Assembly: GCA_027563935.2 (NCBI GenBank)
Contig: CM050448.1
Location: forward strand, 126,399,690-126,463,689
Origin: Costus lasius
Lineage: Eukaryota > Streptophyta > Magnoliopsida > Zingiberales > Costaceae
Length of the DNA stretch: 64,000 bases
Reading direction: 5' to 3'
Part shown: in pieces, positions 24,165 through 35,782 of the stretch
Layout of the letters: each line of letters opens with the position of its first letter
How positions within the stretch are numbered: the first letter of the stretch is position 1
Program-made: the position numbers and the translations under genes
Notes under the pieces: model-generated
What the model was told of the DNA's origin: nothing
Database searches by the model: none
The model's input: only the letters and a program-made list of their open reading frames with translations

Positions 24165-24459
24165 GTGAACCCCGTGGGGTTCACCCGTGATCTCACCGAA
24201 GGATGAATCCTGTGCACGCATTATGGCCTGGTGAACCCAGCGGGGTTCACCGATGAAGTGAAGATGTCTGAGAATTGCCGCACACATCACGACCAGGTGA
24301 ACCCCGTGGGGTTCACCCGTAATTCTACCTGGAGATTTATGCGCAGGAAATCGCCGAGGACTTCACTAGATGGTGAACCCCGCTAGGTTCACCCGTGACT
24401 ATTTCACAGCAAATATGTGCCGAAGACTTCACCACCTGGTGAACCCCGTGGGGTTCACC
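24165..24459 (+). repeat. 66-bp-periodic array of palindromes in the 3' LTR
   Basis: Five 22-bp units start at 24165, 24231, 24297, 24372 and 24438, at spacings of 66, 66, 75 and 66 bp. The consensus is an inverted repeat with 10-bp arms GGTGAACCCC and GGGGTTCACC around GT; copies 1, 3 and 5 are perfect. Sequence between the units is only loosely conserved. Single copies also lie at 16868, 20823 and 21036. Confidence 0.95.
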
Positions 24460-25485
24460 CGTGAAGCGGACGGATCAACTCGACACCCTCTCGGTTTTCC
24501 CTCGATTTTGAACCCGATTCAAGTCCAAATTTAGCAAGTGAGGACTTTTTGGAAAGCTAACTCGAAGACGAACGAAAAGGATATAAAAGCCCCAAATTTT
24601 GTGACCTAATGGGAAGCAATCGGGCGACGAAGCGGCTAGGGGCGGAAGAACACGGTGATTCGGCGATTTCGAGCGGATTTTTGAAGATTTGATCATCCGA
24701 ACCTTGCAATCCTGGGTTATTTCATTCAGTTTATCTTCTCCTCCCTCCTAGAAACCTTTTCCTATAATTTTCTTATGTTTAAAGAGAGGATTTTTAGCGA
24801 TTCAACGATGGTTGTAGCGTAAACTTTGTATCGGGGCTAGGTTGAAGCCCTCTGACGATTTCTGTTTGCAACTCTTGTTTTAATCTTGTTATTTGGATCA
24901 TATTCTGAGCATATTTCTCTAGATATATTTATTTCTTGATCTTTACTTTGGCCAAGTATCGTCATGTTATAGTTGTTACGGTCCATAACGAAAGTTCGAC
25001 CGTAACGACTGAACCTCTATGTGAATCTTGTGAAGACGTGACACGAAAGTGCGTGTTCTTTGCTCGAGGGTTCATGATCTACCACGGAACCCAGTGGGTT
25101 TGTCTAGAACGGTCCACCGCAAAAGTAGGAGACGTTCTAGGCAAATACCGGAGTGTACACTCGAAAGAGGGCACCTTGTACCATAGGGTAGATTCCTTAT
25201 GCATATCTGTAAATCCAAGTAATTAACATTTATTTCTAGCGCAAGTAAAATCGTCAGAGTGGTGGAAACCTTTGCCCTGATATTCTCTCTCATATATTTT
25301 CCATGTCGTAGTTGTTTGATTTCTTGTTTACTATCCTGCTTAATTTTAGTTTTAAAGCTCCAAAAACCACGATTTGATTAGCTTAGATTCCAAGAATTAG
25401 ATTTTCTAGTACTCACCTTGTTCCCTGTGGGAGACGATATCTTTTATATTACTGCGACATTTCCGTGCACTTGCGGACAGTGTCA
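24384..25485 (+). repeat. Second LTR copy (3' LTR of the element, 5' LTR of the next)
   Basis: Indel-free partner of 16814-17915, ending TGTCA. The shared region starts at 24384 only because the left copy is truncated; this LTR probably begins further left. It is followed not by flanking DNA but by another spacer, PBS and gag. Confidence 0.9.
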
Positions 25486-25491
25486 AGTTTT

Positions 25492-25509
25492 TGGCGCCAT
25501 TGCCGGGGA
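25492..25509 (+). other. Second primer-binding site
   Basis: TGGCGCCATTGCCGGGGA, one mismatch from the tRNA-Asp complement and better preserved than the copy at 17922. Confidence 0.9.
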
Positions 25510-25656
25510 ACAACGGTTGATATTAGTATACTTCTAAGGATTGGGAGACTAAGCTTTAGTTAGTTTTTTTTTTCTTTTCTTTCTTTATTCTGCTTCATAT
25601 TGCTTTTTGCTTGTTTCGACTGCTTTGAATTTCTTAATTGGATCTGATAAATTTTT

Positions 25657-25918
25657 ATGCAAAGAAGTTCTAGGGCAGGACCACTATTCAAAATCGATCT
25701 TGAGATAGAACGGACCTTCAGACAAAGAAGGAAGCTTAATCTAATTCGGCAAAAGGAAGGTCTAGAATGGATGAAATATCTTCACATCGACATGGAAAAC
25801 GAACTAGCGCCCCAACCGGTGAACAACAACCATGCCAGAACACTGCGCGACTACGCAGCACCTTTTGCACATGAGTTTCAATCAGGAATAGTTAGGCCTA
25901 GTGTCGAAGCCAATAATT
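25657..25918 (+). pseudogene. Truncated second gag copy
   Basis: About 87 codons closely matching the gag N terminus at 18085, without stops, ending in VEANN exactly where the other copy continues FEIKP. The sequence then switches to P450-derived DNA on the opposite strand. The element was cut here by deletion, insertion or rearrangement. Confidence 0.92.
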
Positions 25919-26116
25919 TACGGGGGAGAGGGCATAGAGATAGCGGTGAGGGAGTGAGCCCAGGTGGAGGTGGCCGATGAGGAAAAGCCCTGGTGGGGAT
26001 GGTGGCACAACAACTGCTGATCTCTTCCTTTTCAAGCATTCGATCATAATTACAATTATTTGAAGAAGAAGAAGAAGAAACAACACAGCAAGGTAGAGGG
26101 AGGCAGAGATGGACAT
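25919..26116 (-). pseudogene. 5' fragment of a third cytochrome P450 gene
   Basis: From ATG 26116 (minus strand) it encodes a membrane anchor of about 25 residues, a basic stretch (ECLKRKRS), the proline hinge VPPSPPGLFLIGHLH and LGSLPHRYLYALSP, all closely matching the N terminus of the two CYP71-like genes here. It stops at the junction with the gag fragment. The upstream DNA (26117-26270) has a homologue at 36650-36800. No remaining P450 sequence was found on the other side of the retroelement cluster. Confidence 0.85.
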
Positions 26117-27629
26117 GGAGATGGAGGAAGCATCTGGCTAGTTCCTCTTTTGTCAGGTTACACTTTACAGAGCGTGTGTGCTATCGTTGATCATCCAAAT
26201 ATATAGTCAGCCATTTTATTTTTCCGAGTATTTGTAATAGTATATAAGTTAGATCCGCCCCTAATTTTTGGAAAAAAATAATAAGTAGACCAGCTTTCTA
26301 GAAAATGTAATTTCCCTAAGATGTAATTTATAAATTTTGATGCACTATAGTGACTGCTTTATGATTTATAAATTTTGATGCACTATAATATCTGCTTTAA
26401 TCCACAGATGATAGCATTTTAGATTTTTTAAAATTTCTAAAAAAAACGCCTCTTCTAAATTGTCTCTTTCTCCTTGCTGTGACAGCACGTAAATCAGTAA
26501 CCACATAATAAAAACTTTTTGTGCAAATATTTTAGAAGAGTCAAACTATAATATATGCCAGTAGTATAGTATATTGATTTATTTACCTCTACAAATGCTT
26601 AATCTTGTAAAGTCATCCTTTAATTTTGAATAACACACTTGGTCAATTATTAGACTTTATACATTCATATGACGTTGACTCACCACACAAAATAAAGATG
26701 TCTCACTCTAAAAAAATAATAATAAAAAGATTCAATAATCTCCTGGCTACATAAAGAGATTTAAACCATGGTTTTGATGTTTGCTATATTGTAAAGTCAT
26801 CCTTGCTGTGACAGCACGTAAATCAGTAACCACATCAAAAGATGTCTCACAATTCCAAGTGATTACTGAAGTAGTTTAATTTTCTCTTCTTAGGTGCATG
26901 ACAAAAATAAATAGTCCTTTTGCCACATATATAATGTAAGCATCTACCTGGAAACAAAGATAATCAAGCTATTACCAATAAAAACTACAAGAAGATAAAA
27001 GTCTTATAAAAAAAATGTACTTACTAAAAAAGATTAAAGAAAATTGTGGCAAAAAAATTAGCCCAATAATTTTCAAAGATCATCATCATAAAAAGGACAC
27101 CATTGGATGGATGACGTTATCAAGACAAGACAAGAGGGTGAGCTTGGTCTCGAGCTCATTGTCCTTCACAGCCTCACATCTAACATGGTCGTAAGATTAC
27201 TAACGGCGAGGTGCTTGTCGTCTCCATAGCTAACGGCCGTAGGTTTATTAGAGATGAAAACTATGTTACATTTCTCTGATAAATTTAAAATTAATAAAAG
27301 GGTGACGAAGAAAATGACTAAATACTAGCAAAATATATTACATCACACAAGATGAATTCCTTATGTAAAGCCTTCAAAAATCTTAGGTTTTGTTTAATAG
27401 AAAAGAAGGAAACGTACATAGAGGACTTATAGTTTGATTTTCCATGTGTAAACGTACATAGTGATTGCTAAAGGAAACGGAAATGTCAAAACATTTGTGA
27501 CCACCAAAATTCAAAAACGGATAGAGGCTTATAGTTTGATTTTCCTTTTCCAGTATTTCCACTAGAGGGAAAATTTTCAAGGGGCAAAACTGCAAAAACA
27601 AAATTGCAAAAAATCAATCCCTTTGCTCG

Positions 27630-27637
27630 ATAAAAGG
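27630..27637 (+). promoter_or_regulatory. TATA-box position of P450 gene 1, altered to GATAAAAG-type
   Basis: The sequence CTCGATAAAAGGGCTCC occupies the position of CTCTATAAAAAGGCTCC upstream of gene 2, about 50 bp before the ATG. The first T of the TATA element is G here. Confidence 0.6.
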
Positions 27638-27683
27638 GCTCCATCAGAATGAAGGGCAGCACACAGATAGATAGCTTAGCAAG

Positions 27684-29341
27684 ATGGTTTCCCTGTCTCA
27701 CCCTCTGCTTGATGCTTCCCTTCCCCTTCCTGCCTGCCTTATTCTTACTCTAGTAATAATTACAGTGATAACAATTAAAACCTTGAAAAGAAGTACATCA
27801 GTAGCTGGTCTGCCACCATCCCCACCCGGACTTTTCCTCATCGGCCACCTGCACCTTCTCGGCTCCCTCCCTCATCACTCTCTTCGTGCCCACTCTACCA
27901 AGTACGGCTCGCTCATGTATCTTCGCCTGGGCTTCAGCCCAACTCTCGTCGTGTCTTCCCCAGACACGGCCAAGGAGATCCTCAAGACTTACGATCGCAT
28001 CTTCGCTTCCCGGCCTCCCTCCAAGGCCGCAAAGCTCCTCCACGGCGACACCTTCGACCTCGCCTTCGCGCCTTATTCCGACTACTGGAAGCAGCTTCGA
28101 AAGCTCTGCACCGTCAACCTTCTCTCCACCAAAAGGGTGCAGTCCTACAAGCATGTCAGAGCAGAGGAGGTGGCTTTCCTGATGGGTAGAATCTCCCCGG
28201 GACAAGTGATCAACGTGAGTGAGTTGTTCAACCTTTTCGCCGTTGATGCTGTTACGAGGATTGTCGCAGGGACAAACTTTAGGGAGAACGGGAGGGACGA
28301 GGTGTTCCGCCAACTGGTTCACGGAAACAACAGAGCGCTCGGTGCGTTCTACTTGGAGGACTGGTTTCCATCTTTTGGGTGGCTTGACCAAGTCTTGGGG
28401 CTCTCAAAGAACGCCAAAAGTAACGGCAAGAAGTGGGATGTCGCCCTCGAGGAGGTGATCGAGGAGCACGCCGGGCGACCCAAGGATGAAGGAGAGGAGA
28501 TGGATTTTGTGGACGTGCTGGGTTCTGTGATCTACAAACCTGATCGGACGACGGATTCGCTAATCAGCAAGGAGCAAGCAAAGGCACTCTTGATGGTGAG
28601 TCACTTCACAATTATTCTTTTTTTGTTCTAAAAAAAATTGTGAAATAGCTTTGTGTATAATAGTCAATCGTTCGTGGAGTTATCTTGTTGCTGATGTAAT
28701 TAATTTATAAGCAGGATATGTTCGCTGCTGGAAGCGAAACATCATACGTCACTCTGGAATGGGCCATGGCGGAGCTCGTTCGAAACCCGCTAACCTTGAA
28801 GAAGCTACAAGATGAGGTACGTGGAGTGTGTAATGATAAAGATGGAGTGATCCAAGAAGAAGAAGTTGGCAGAATGGCCTACTTGAGAGCTGTGCTTAAG
28901 GAAGTGCTGCGCCTACACCCAGCCGTTCCACTGTTGATTCATCACGAATCCATGGAGGACTGCGAGGTTGGTGGCTACCACATCCCTAAGAAGACGAGGG
29001 TAATCATCAACGCGTGGGCAATTGGTAGAGATCCTAATTACTGGGAAGAAGCAGACGAGTTCAGACCTGAGAGATTCTTGAATGGCGGCATGCGGGACTT
29101 CGTGGACGATGACTTCAAGTTTATACCGTTCGGTGCGGGTCGGCGGATTTGCCCGGGGATGAACTTTGCGGTGTCCAATTTGGAGCTTGCATTGGCAAGT
29201 CTGGTACACAAATTTGATTGGGAATTGCCTTACGGCTTGACGGCAGAACAAGTTGATATGACTGAAGCTCCCGGATTTCTACCAGCGAAGAAACAGCCGC
29301 TTTGCCTTGTAGCAAAACCACCGGCTTGTATAACCGTATAA
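27684..29341 (+). CDS. Cytochrome P450, CYP71 clan (CYP71A-like), copy 1
   Basis: ER-anchored haem monooxygenase, 512 residues, the normal length for the family. Two exons, 27684-28595 and 28715-29341, flank a 119-bp GT-AG intron (phase 0) at the conserved CYP71-clan position. Features: N-terminal anchor (residues about 14-33), proline hinge PPSPPG near 44-49, I-helix oxygen-binding motif AGSET (309-313), K-helix ExxR (E367-R370), PERF (422-425) and the haem loop PFGAGRRICPG with cysteine ligand C450. Typical CYP71 blocks KRVQSY, INAWAIGRDP and FDWELP are present. No break is seen. The coding region is GC-rich relative to its surroundings. Substrate unknown; this clan usually acts in specialised metabolism. 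The body is nearly identical to copy 2. Confidence 0.95.
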
Positions 29342-29443
29342 TGGAGTTTTTTCTTTTTCTATTTTTTTTAAAAAAGAATTACTTCTTGGTAAAGTAATTC
29401 AAACCTACCCTTGTTTATTAAGATGTTTAAGCATATATGTGTG

Positions 29444-29449
29444 AATAAA
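29444..29449 (+). terminator. Putative polyadenylation signal AATAAA, P450 gene 1
   Basis: AATAAA about 105 bp after the stop, inside a 3' UTR conserved with gene 2 (AATAAA at 45356). Confidence 0.5.
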
Positions 29450-29844
29450 TGAATATCTAAAGTCGATTACTGTGTCTATAGAAGGCTTTGAGTTTTCAAC
29501 CTCACAGTGCATCAATTGCAGCAGCAATGCATCAGTTTCTTTCACATTTAGTTCCCACATTTGCTTTATACAAATTACTTTTTTCTATTCTTTTAGTTAT
29601 AAATTAGTCCTTGCAATATTAGTTTATTCGTCATGTAAGACGGGTGACCTTGATCGATTATATTATTTTCTTCCTCTAAATGAGATCAAGGCAGATTTTT
29701 TCTCTCAAAGAAAGTAATAAAAACTTTGCTGAAGAAGTTGAATATGGATAACAACAAATATGTCACTACTCTGTATATTCTAGACGATAAGCTATTGAAA
29801 GGAAGATGAGTCTACAATATCAAATAGCAGGTAAGATCATCGTA

Positions 29845-30873
29845 AGCTGTGTTTTTTTTGCGAGAAATATGGAGAGAAAGGGAAGAAAGACATATTTTTT
29901 CTCATTTTACTAGGAAGACTGATTTGGGAGGGAAAAAAAAAAGGGAAGAAAAATAGGTAATGTTTTACCCTTTTTTGTTTCTCTTCTATTTGGAGATAAA
30001 ACTTATTTCTCTCTAGTTAGCTCCCTGCTACCAGCCCGTTTGTTCGATGCCAGCCCTGCTCCGCTGCTACCCGACCGCCCTTACTCTGCGTCGCCCCTAC
30101 TCTGCTGCTACCGGCGGCCCCTCGCCCCACTCCCCTAGCTTTCCTACCACCTGCTCCTTGCCGCCGCCTACTCGCTCGCTCACTTCCTTCCCAGCCCGCT
30201 CGCCCAACTCCTTGCTGCCGCCATCTCCGCTGCCTCTCGCCCGCTCCCTACTTGAACGCTCGCCATCTCGCCTCTTGCGCCGAACACTCACCCATTCCCT
30301 GTAGCTCGCTCCGCTCCTTGTCGTTGCTCATGGCTACCTCATCAGTGGTGTCGAACGTGCTGAGCTAGAGGCACACGCACTGGTAGGGGTCATGGATCTC
30401 TACTACAAACGATATGTATGGTTTGGCTCATAATAGTTTAACTAGATTTCAACTGATGCATTTTACTAAGATATGAAATGATTCTAAATTGTTATACATG
30501 CGTCATCGTAGAAGATCCCGCATGGTATCTCGCCTCTCGCGCCACTCCTCTAGTTTCCCTATTGCTTTTTTTCGCCACTCGCTCATTGCCACGCAACCTT
30601 GCCGCTGTTTGCTTACAGCTTCGATGCTTCATCGCTTCACCCTCACCCTCACTACCTGTCGCCCTCCATGAGCTCACCTCGCTGCCTCTTGTCCCTGTTC
30701 CACTGCTGGTTGCCATTTTTGGCATTTCTTCTTTCAATTAGCCACCTCTGCTCCCATTTCTTTTGCCTTGTGATCACGTGCGTTACATATGAATAAATTT
30801 TTTTTTTCTTTTTTTTTTTTCTCTTTTACGTTTCTTTCTCTCTAGTTTTCTATCTCTTCAAAAAAACACAGCC
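29845..30873. mobile_element. Non-autonomous TIR element, about 1.0 kb
   Basis: Left end (A)AGCTGTGTTTTTTTT and right end, inverted, AGGCTGTGTTTTTTTG match and continue as a GAGAGAAAG-like purine tract. The interior has a C-rich low-complexity part (30020-30310 and 30520-30770) whose Ser/Pro frames are composition artefacts. No transposase and no clear target duplication were found. The inverted right end shares GAAAACTAGAGRGAAA with the left end of the element at 36216. Confidence 0.6.
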
Positions 30874-31757
30874 TGAAATAAAAATAATAGGTTGGTGTGA
30901 TGTCTTAGAGAGAAGAAATATATTTTTTTGAGAAGATAATAAACGTGTATGAGAAGAAAAAGGCTAGTGATGAAAAAGGAGAGTAGAAGAGATTTTGAAA
31001 AGACACTTAACTGGAAATGAATCCACTAAAAAATGAGAGAAACTGGTGAAGGAAAACGGACGAAAATTTGAATGGCGGTTAGAATCAAAGTGAAAGTCAT
31101 AGTAAAGTCAAAATTCGCCCATAAATATAAAAATTTTGGATGAAAAAAAAAACATAGGAGAGCTTTGATAAAAATTAAAAACATAAAAGAGCTTTGATAA
31201 AAAAATTAAATATTTTGAGATTAAAAAAAGAGAATATTAAAGCATAAAATTAAAATTATTTTTGTGATCTCTTAGTACGAATAAAGAATTTTTTTAAAAT
31301 ATAAAGAAATAAAGCTTGAAAGATCATTAAGAAATAAAGCTTGTGAGCATAATAGAGGAAGTCAATAAAATAAGACAGAAATATATCAATGTCAAAAAAG
31401 AAAAAGTCAAAATAGAGGGACAAAAGACGTGCCAATAACTTGAAAGATAAAAAATGAGGTAAAATTTAATGATTATTTGCAAGTCAGAGTAACAGCTAGA
31501 AGAATTCAAGAACACTCTTACAGCTTAAATATTTGACAGTAATTACAATATCACATATTGGCATATTTGATAGGATGCAAATTAAAAAAAAAAATCCTCT
31601 TGAGAAGTTCGGATTAATTTTGAAGAAAGAATAAGACATATAGATGAACTATATAATTTTGCTTGATATTTTAGGTTAAAGAGGGAATGTTGAAAGATAA
31701 ATCTAAAATAAGTTAAGAGTCATTAAGAGCTTTAGAAGTTTAATCAAGAAATATCTC
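30874..31757. other. AT-rich intergenic sequence
   Basis: Short internally repeated phrases such as GAGCTTTGATAAAAATTAAA (near 31160 and 31190) are the only structure seen. No gene recognised. Confidence 0.5.
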
Positions 31758-31762
31758 GAATC

Positions 31763-32195
31763 TGTTGGTCTAAAATTTTATTTAGATATTTTTTTAAATA
31801 AAAAATAAAAGCATAGATTATGAAGTAATAAAACATGCAAATAATATGTAAAAGAGAGTTAGAATAATATAACCCGGAGGCATTGCAGCTTGTCCTTAGG
31901 TGAAAATCTAGACTCTTGTGCAAGTTAAATCTGGATTGAACACCTAGGATACAACCAGGTATTCCTCTCCTGCGGGCATGGAGAAGTTGATCAGACTCCC
32001 TTTCAGCAATGAGCGCAAAAGTAAAGAAAACCAAGAAGATAAAATCATAGGAAGAAGAAGAAAGAAAGGGCCCCAAAAATCTCATACTCTCTTATGAGAT
32101 TTTGAACCTTTTATTAAGGCAATAAATAATGTTAGTTGTAACAAATGTTAGCAATAAAGGCTAACATTAAATATAATTTTTTAATTTTCTTAACA
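31763..32195 (-). repeat. 3' LTR of the 4.8-kb retrotransposon
   Basis: 433 bp, aligning with 35783-36215 plus 36537-36562. Shared landmarks: AAAGCATA(G/A)ATTATGAAGTAA, AGTTAAATCTGGATT, AGAAGTTGATCAGAC and the GGCCCCAAAAATCTCATACT block. The two copies show many substitutions and small indels, so the insertion is not recent. Confidence 0.92.
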
Positions 32196-34613
32196 ATCCC
32201 CCATAAAATTAAAAAAATTCTGAATATAATTAAACTTAACAAGATGATTAAATGGATTTAAATTGCTGCTCATGCTTATATCATGCAGTCAGTAAAGTGC
32301 ATTTAAAGGCATAACCTTTATTTAGTGAAAATGTTTCCATCTAAAGGAAAGTTAGTGAACTAGTCATTAAAATGTTTCCACACACAATACAGGGTTTGTC
32401 TGATCGCAGGGTCGCGCATTTTTGACCGTGCGCGTGTATCTTCATGAGAGCTTTTGAGGATTGTCCATGTCCTCAACCACGGCCGTATACGGACTCCCTC
32501 ATATAGGAAGTTCCCTACAAGGGATGAGTGTAGAGGCTCATCTCATAGTAATTAACCACTTTGGAAAGTTTTCCTTACCTCTACAATAAGAAGCACAAAA
32601 AATGTATCCTCAGGAATGGGAGTGTAAAGTATCAACCCTATCACATAAATATTTTTATACACCGTAGTATTTTATAATTTTTATTTTTCAAAGTACTTTT
32701 TGGCCAATCAATCAGCTTGTTATTACCATATTGAACCTCTTTCAAGGGATCTTCTATCACAGAGGTTGGGTTCCCACCGCTGAGAGGCATATTTTCATAC
32801 TATTCTCATTCCTATCGATAATTCTAAGATTATAATCTTGGGCAAGCTTTGGTCAAGCCAATAGCTTTGTTGTGCTCAATCTTTATAAAAGAAAGAGCTG
32901 TAACTTTTATGAGTCAAGTCATTTATAGACTTATGTCAAATTTTTAATATGGTTACTCTTATATATATATATATATAGTCTATTTCTGCTTTAGAATTTT
33001 ATTTATTTTATTTTATCTTTATTATTAAATCCTTTACTTTTACTTTAAATTTTTTATTCTTGAAATTTTTTTTAAGCAGTAATTAGACCTAAAAATTAAT
33101 TAGGCTTTTAATTACACTTATCATAAAGTAAAGCCACTTTAATTAAATTTTCTGACTTTAAATTATTTTTCAAAGTCATTTTAATTTTAAAGGAATAGAT
33201 TTTTTTATTTTCAAAATGTATATTATGTTTATTATATACATTATGAATATCATGATCACCATTTGCATGTACATCATTTTTATATGAACATTAAGTCTAT
33301 TTCCAAAATGTGTATTATCACCATTATGTTTTATATTATGTCTATATTTTGTGCCTGTAAATATTAGTTTAAATATTTAGATTACACATTAACATTATGC
33401 TCGTTCTTATTTGGCCTAAGATGAAATAATTGAATTAGATGATCAAATTTGATGCAATTATAAGATACATTATAATCTAGGCCAACCCCCACATTTACGA
33501 TCATTAGCCTAATCTATAAAAGATATTGCCATTTTAAAAATGAATTTAAATTTTTTGAGATATTGAAGTTTAAATTAAATTATATATTATGAATATAAGA
33601 TTCGCACATTATGATTATGAAGTGGAAAAGTTCTTTATGTGCATTAGTTTCATGAAAGTCAAATGTAAATCATAATTTGAACAAAGTTCATAAATATTAT
33701 ATATAAATATTTAAATTATATATTATGCTCATTTGCCCAACATATTCAATAAAATTCATGAACAATAATAAATAATTATTTTATATTACATAAAAATTTT
33801 AAACATTATGCAAATTTTGTCCATGATAAAATAGTAAAAGCAGTAAAAGCTTTACACATAGAATTCCAAAGGCAATATGTAACATCTGTTTCATAATTAT
33901 TCAAATTATATTAATTTCTCTATGAAACAATAATTTGCTCTTCTCGTAATAAATTCATCCTCACAAAATTAATACTTGAGATTTTGGATCCAATACATTC
34001 AGTATGAATATAAACAAAAATAAATTATATTCTACTCATGCAATTTTACTTGCTTGCAAAATAATTAAATAAACAATAAATATTATAGCAGTTAACGAAT
34101 TAATCATGATATTGCAAGCAACTAAATAAAGCAAAAAAATATTATAATATATAAATAAATAGAAGCAGGAATTTGGGAACTTTTCCTTCTTATTATCACA
34201 ATAATTGCTTCTTGCATCGGCTACAATTTTTAATGCAAGCTCCTGCTGGTGACAATTAGAGTTTTAATTATTAATTGAAACAACATACGATATAGTTTCT
34301 TTGTAACAATGACTAGATTAAAATAGTAATATAATAAATCAAATATGTTATAAAATCCAATATTGTGATACTGCCGAATAATGCTTATATATCAAGCATT
34401 ATAAATTTAATTAAAAGTGAAAATTGTCTCGTCTAATAGAGACGCAAGAAATTGCCATAATTGCGGCAATAAAAAATCTTAATCCACATGAATTGAAATT
34501 GCCATAATTGGGACAATAAGAAGATTAAGGTAAATAGCTATAAATTGTGGCAAATAAGGTAACGGACTCACTGTTTAACTACATAATTAATATAGTTAAA
34601 ATCATATTGTAAT

Positions 34614-34942
34614 TAGACCTGACAATTCGGGTAAGTGGGTTATAAACGAGTCATGTCAGCTGTGACCCGTGACCCAATTAAGCCAATCTGAACATGACCC
34701 GTTTAATTAATTGAGTCAAACTGTGCAACCTGAACACGACCCGAATATAATCGGGTCAACCCGACACGACCCGAATAATCCGTTTATCATTTATATTTTA
34801 AATATAAATAATAAATTGATAAAAATTATATTAAAATTAATAAAAATTTGTGCTTATGAGTGGGCTAAATCTAGGTTAAAAAAAAGTTAGAAGATATTTG
34901 GGCTTATGGACGAGCAATAAGAGTTAGATGAGCCTATATTTA

Positions 34943-34990
<48 letters not shown>

Positions 34991-35164
34991 TAATCGGGTT
35001 AAACGGGTCAACCCGTTTATAACCCGACACGATTCGATTATTTTCAGGTCATAAACGAGTTGACATGTTTATGACCCGAACACGATTATGGCTGACCCAA
35101 ACCCGTCTAATTTCGTGTAGAATCGAATCGAATCAGTAGGTCGTGTTAAATTTTGCCAGGGCTA
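34614..35164. mobile_element. Non-autonomous hAT element (551 bp) inside the retrotransposon
   Basis: Starts TAGACCTGACAA and ends, inverted, TAGCCCTGGCAAA. The perfect 8-bp target duplication ATTGTAAT lies at 34606-34613 and 35165-35172. The interior is built from repeated GACCCG/CGGGTC and AACCCG/CGGGTT motifs in both orientations and includes an (AT)n run at about 34951-34988. No coding capacity. Confidence 0.95.
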
Positions 35165-35782
35165 ATTGTAATATAAATTTATAAATATAAATAAATTGCT
35201 GCACCGTGCAATATAAAATTTATTGGTAGGAACAATATTTTGAGTATCGCAAATTTTGGTCTTTACCAATTTTTCTCAGTGATGTCCAAATAAGATTACA
35301 GATCCAAATAAAAGAGATTAACGTCAGGGACGTTGGAAACTTTAATTAAGGATTTGAAGCAAATGTCGCATCCTAGAATCCAAATGACCAAATACTTATT
35401 TTAGAATATAACACTATTAAACAGCGAATAATTTTAAATCAGTATATTTTCAAAGATCTGAATTATTACAAATAACAGTTCAGCAGTAATATTTTTCTTA
35501 TTTTTTTAAAAACATAACAATAATAAACGGGTTATAGAAATAATATAATCAACTCTAACAATTTTACGTAAACAGTAAATCAATCACTCTAAGAAAATAT
35601 AATTAATGGATTTTAAAGACAGAATCTATTTTTTTCCTTTACTGCCACCCTTCTCAGCGAAACGAGATTATGTCCCTTCAACAACAAACATAGAGTGAAT
35701 AGATATTTTTTTCTCTCTATTTTCATATCAACACTATACAGAGATATATTTTTTTTAATATCCACGGATTTTCACTTCAGAT

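Larger units (their letters stand above)
26100..29460 (+). repeat. Segmental duplication unit A (P450 gene and upstream DNA)
   Basis: Matches 36640-45400 in the same order. Anchors: 26120-26270 with 36670-36820; 26560-26710 with 38750-38900 (the ATGACGTTGACTCACC region); 27230-27300 with 40135-40205; 27570-29460 with 43490-45370. Unit A is compact; unit B is expanded by later insertions. Between the anchors the DNA is AT-rich and non-coding. Confidence 0.9.

Noticed and set aside
24165..24459. Regular short palindromic repeats resembling a CRISPR array
   Set aside because: They lie in a plant retrotransposon LTR, the intervening sequences are partly related to each other, isolated copies occur elsewhere in the element, and there are no cas genes.
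26560..26710. Possible short gene in the ATGACGTTGACTCACC block conserved between units A and B
   Set aside because: Conservation follows from the segmental duplication; no frame is maintained in both copies.
30047..30796. Ser/Pro/Leu-rich frames
   Set aside because: C-rich core of a TIR element, similar in composition to 60705-61140; no domain.
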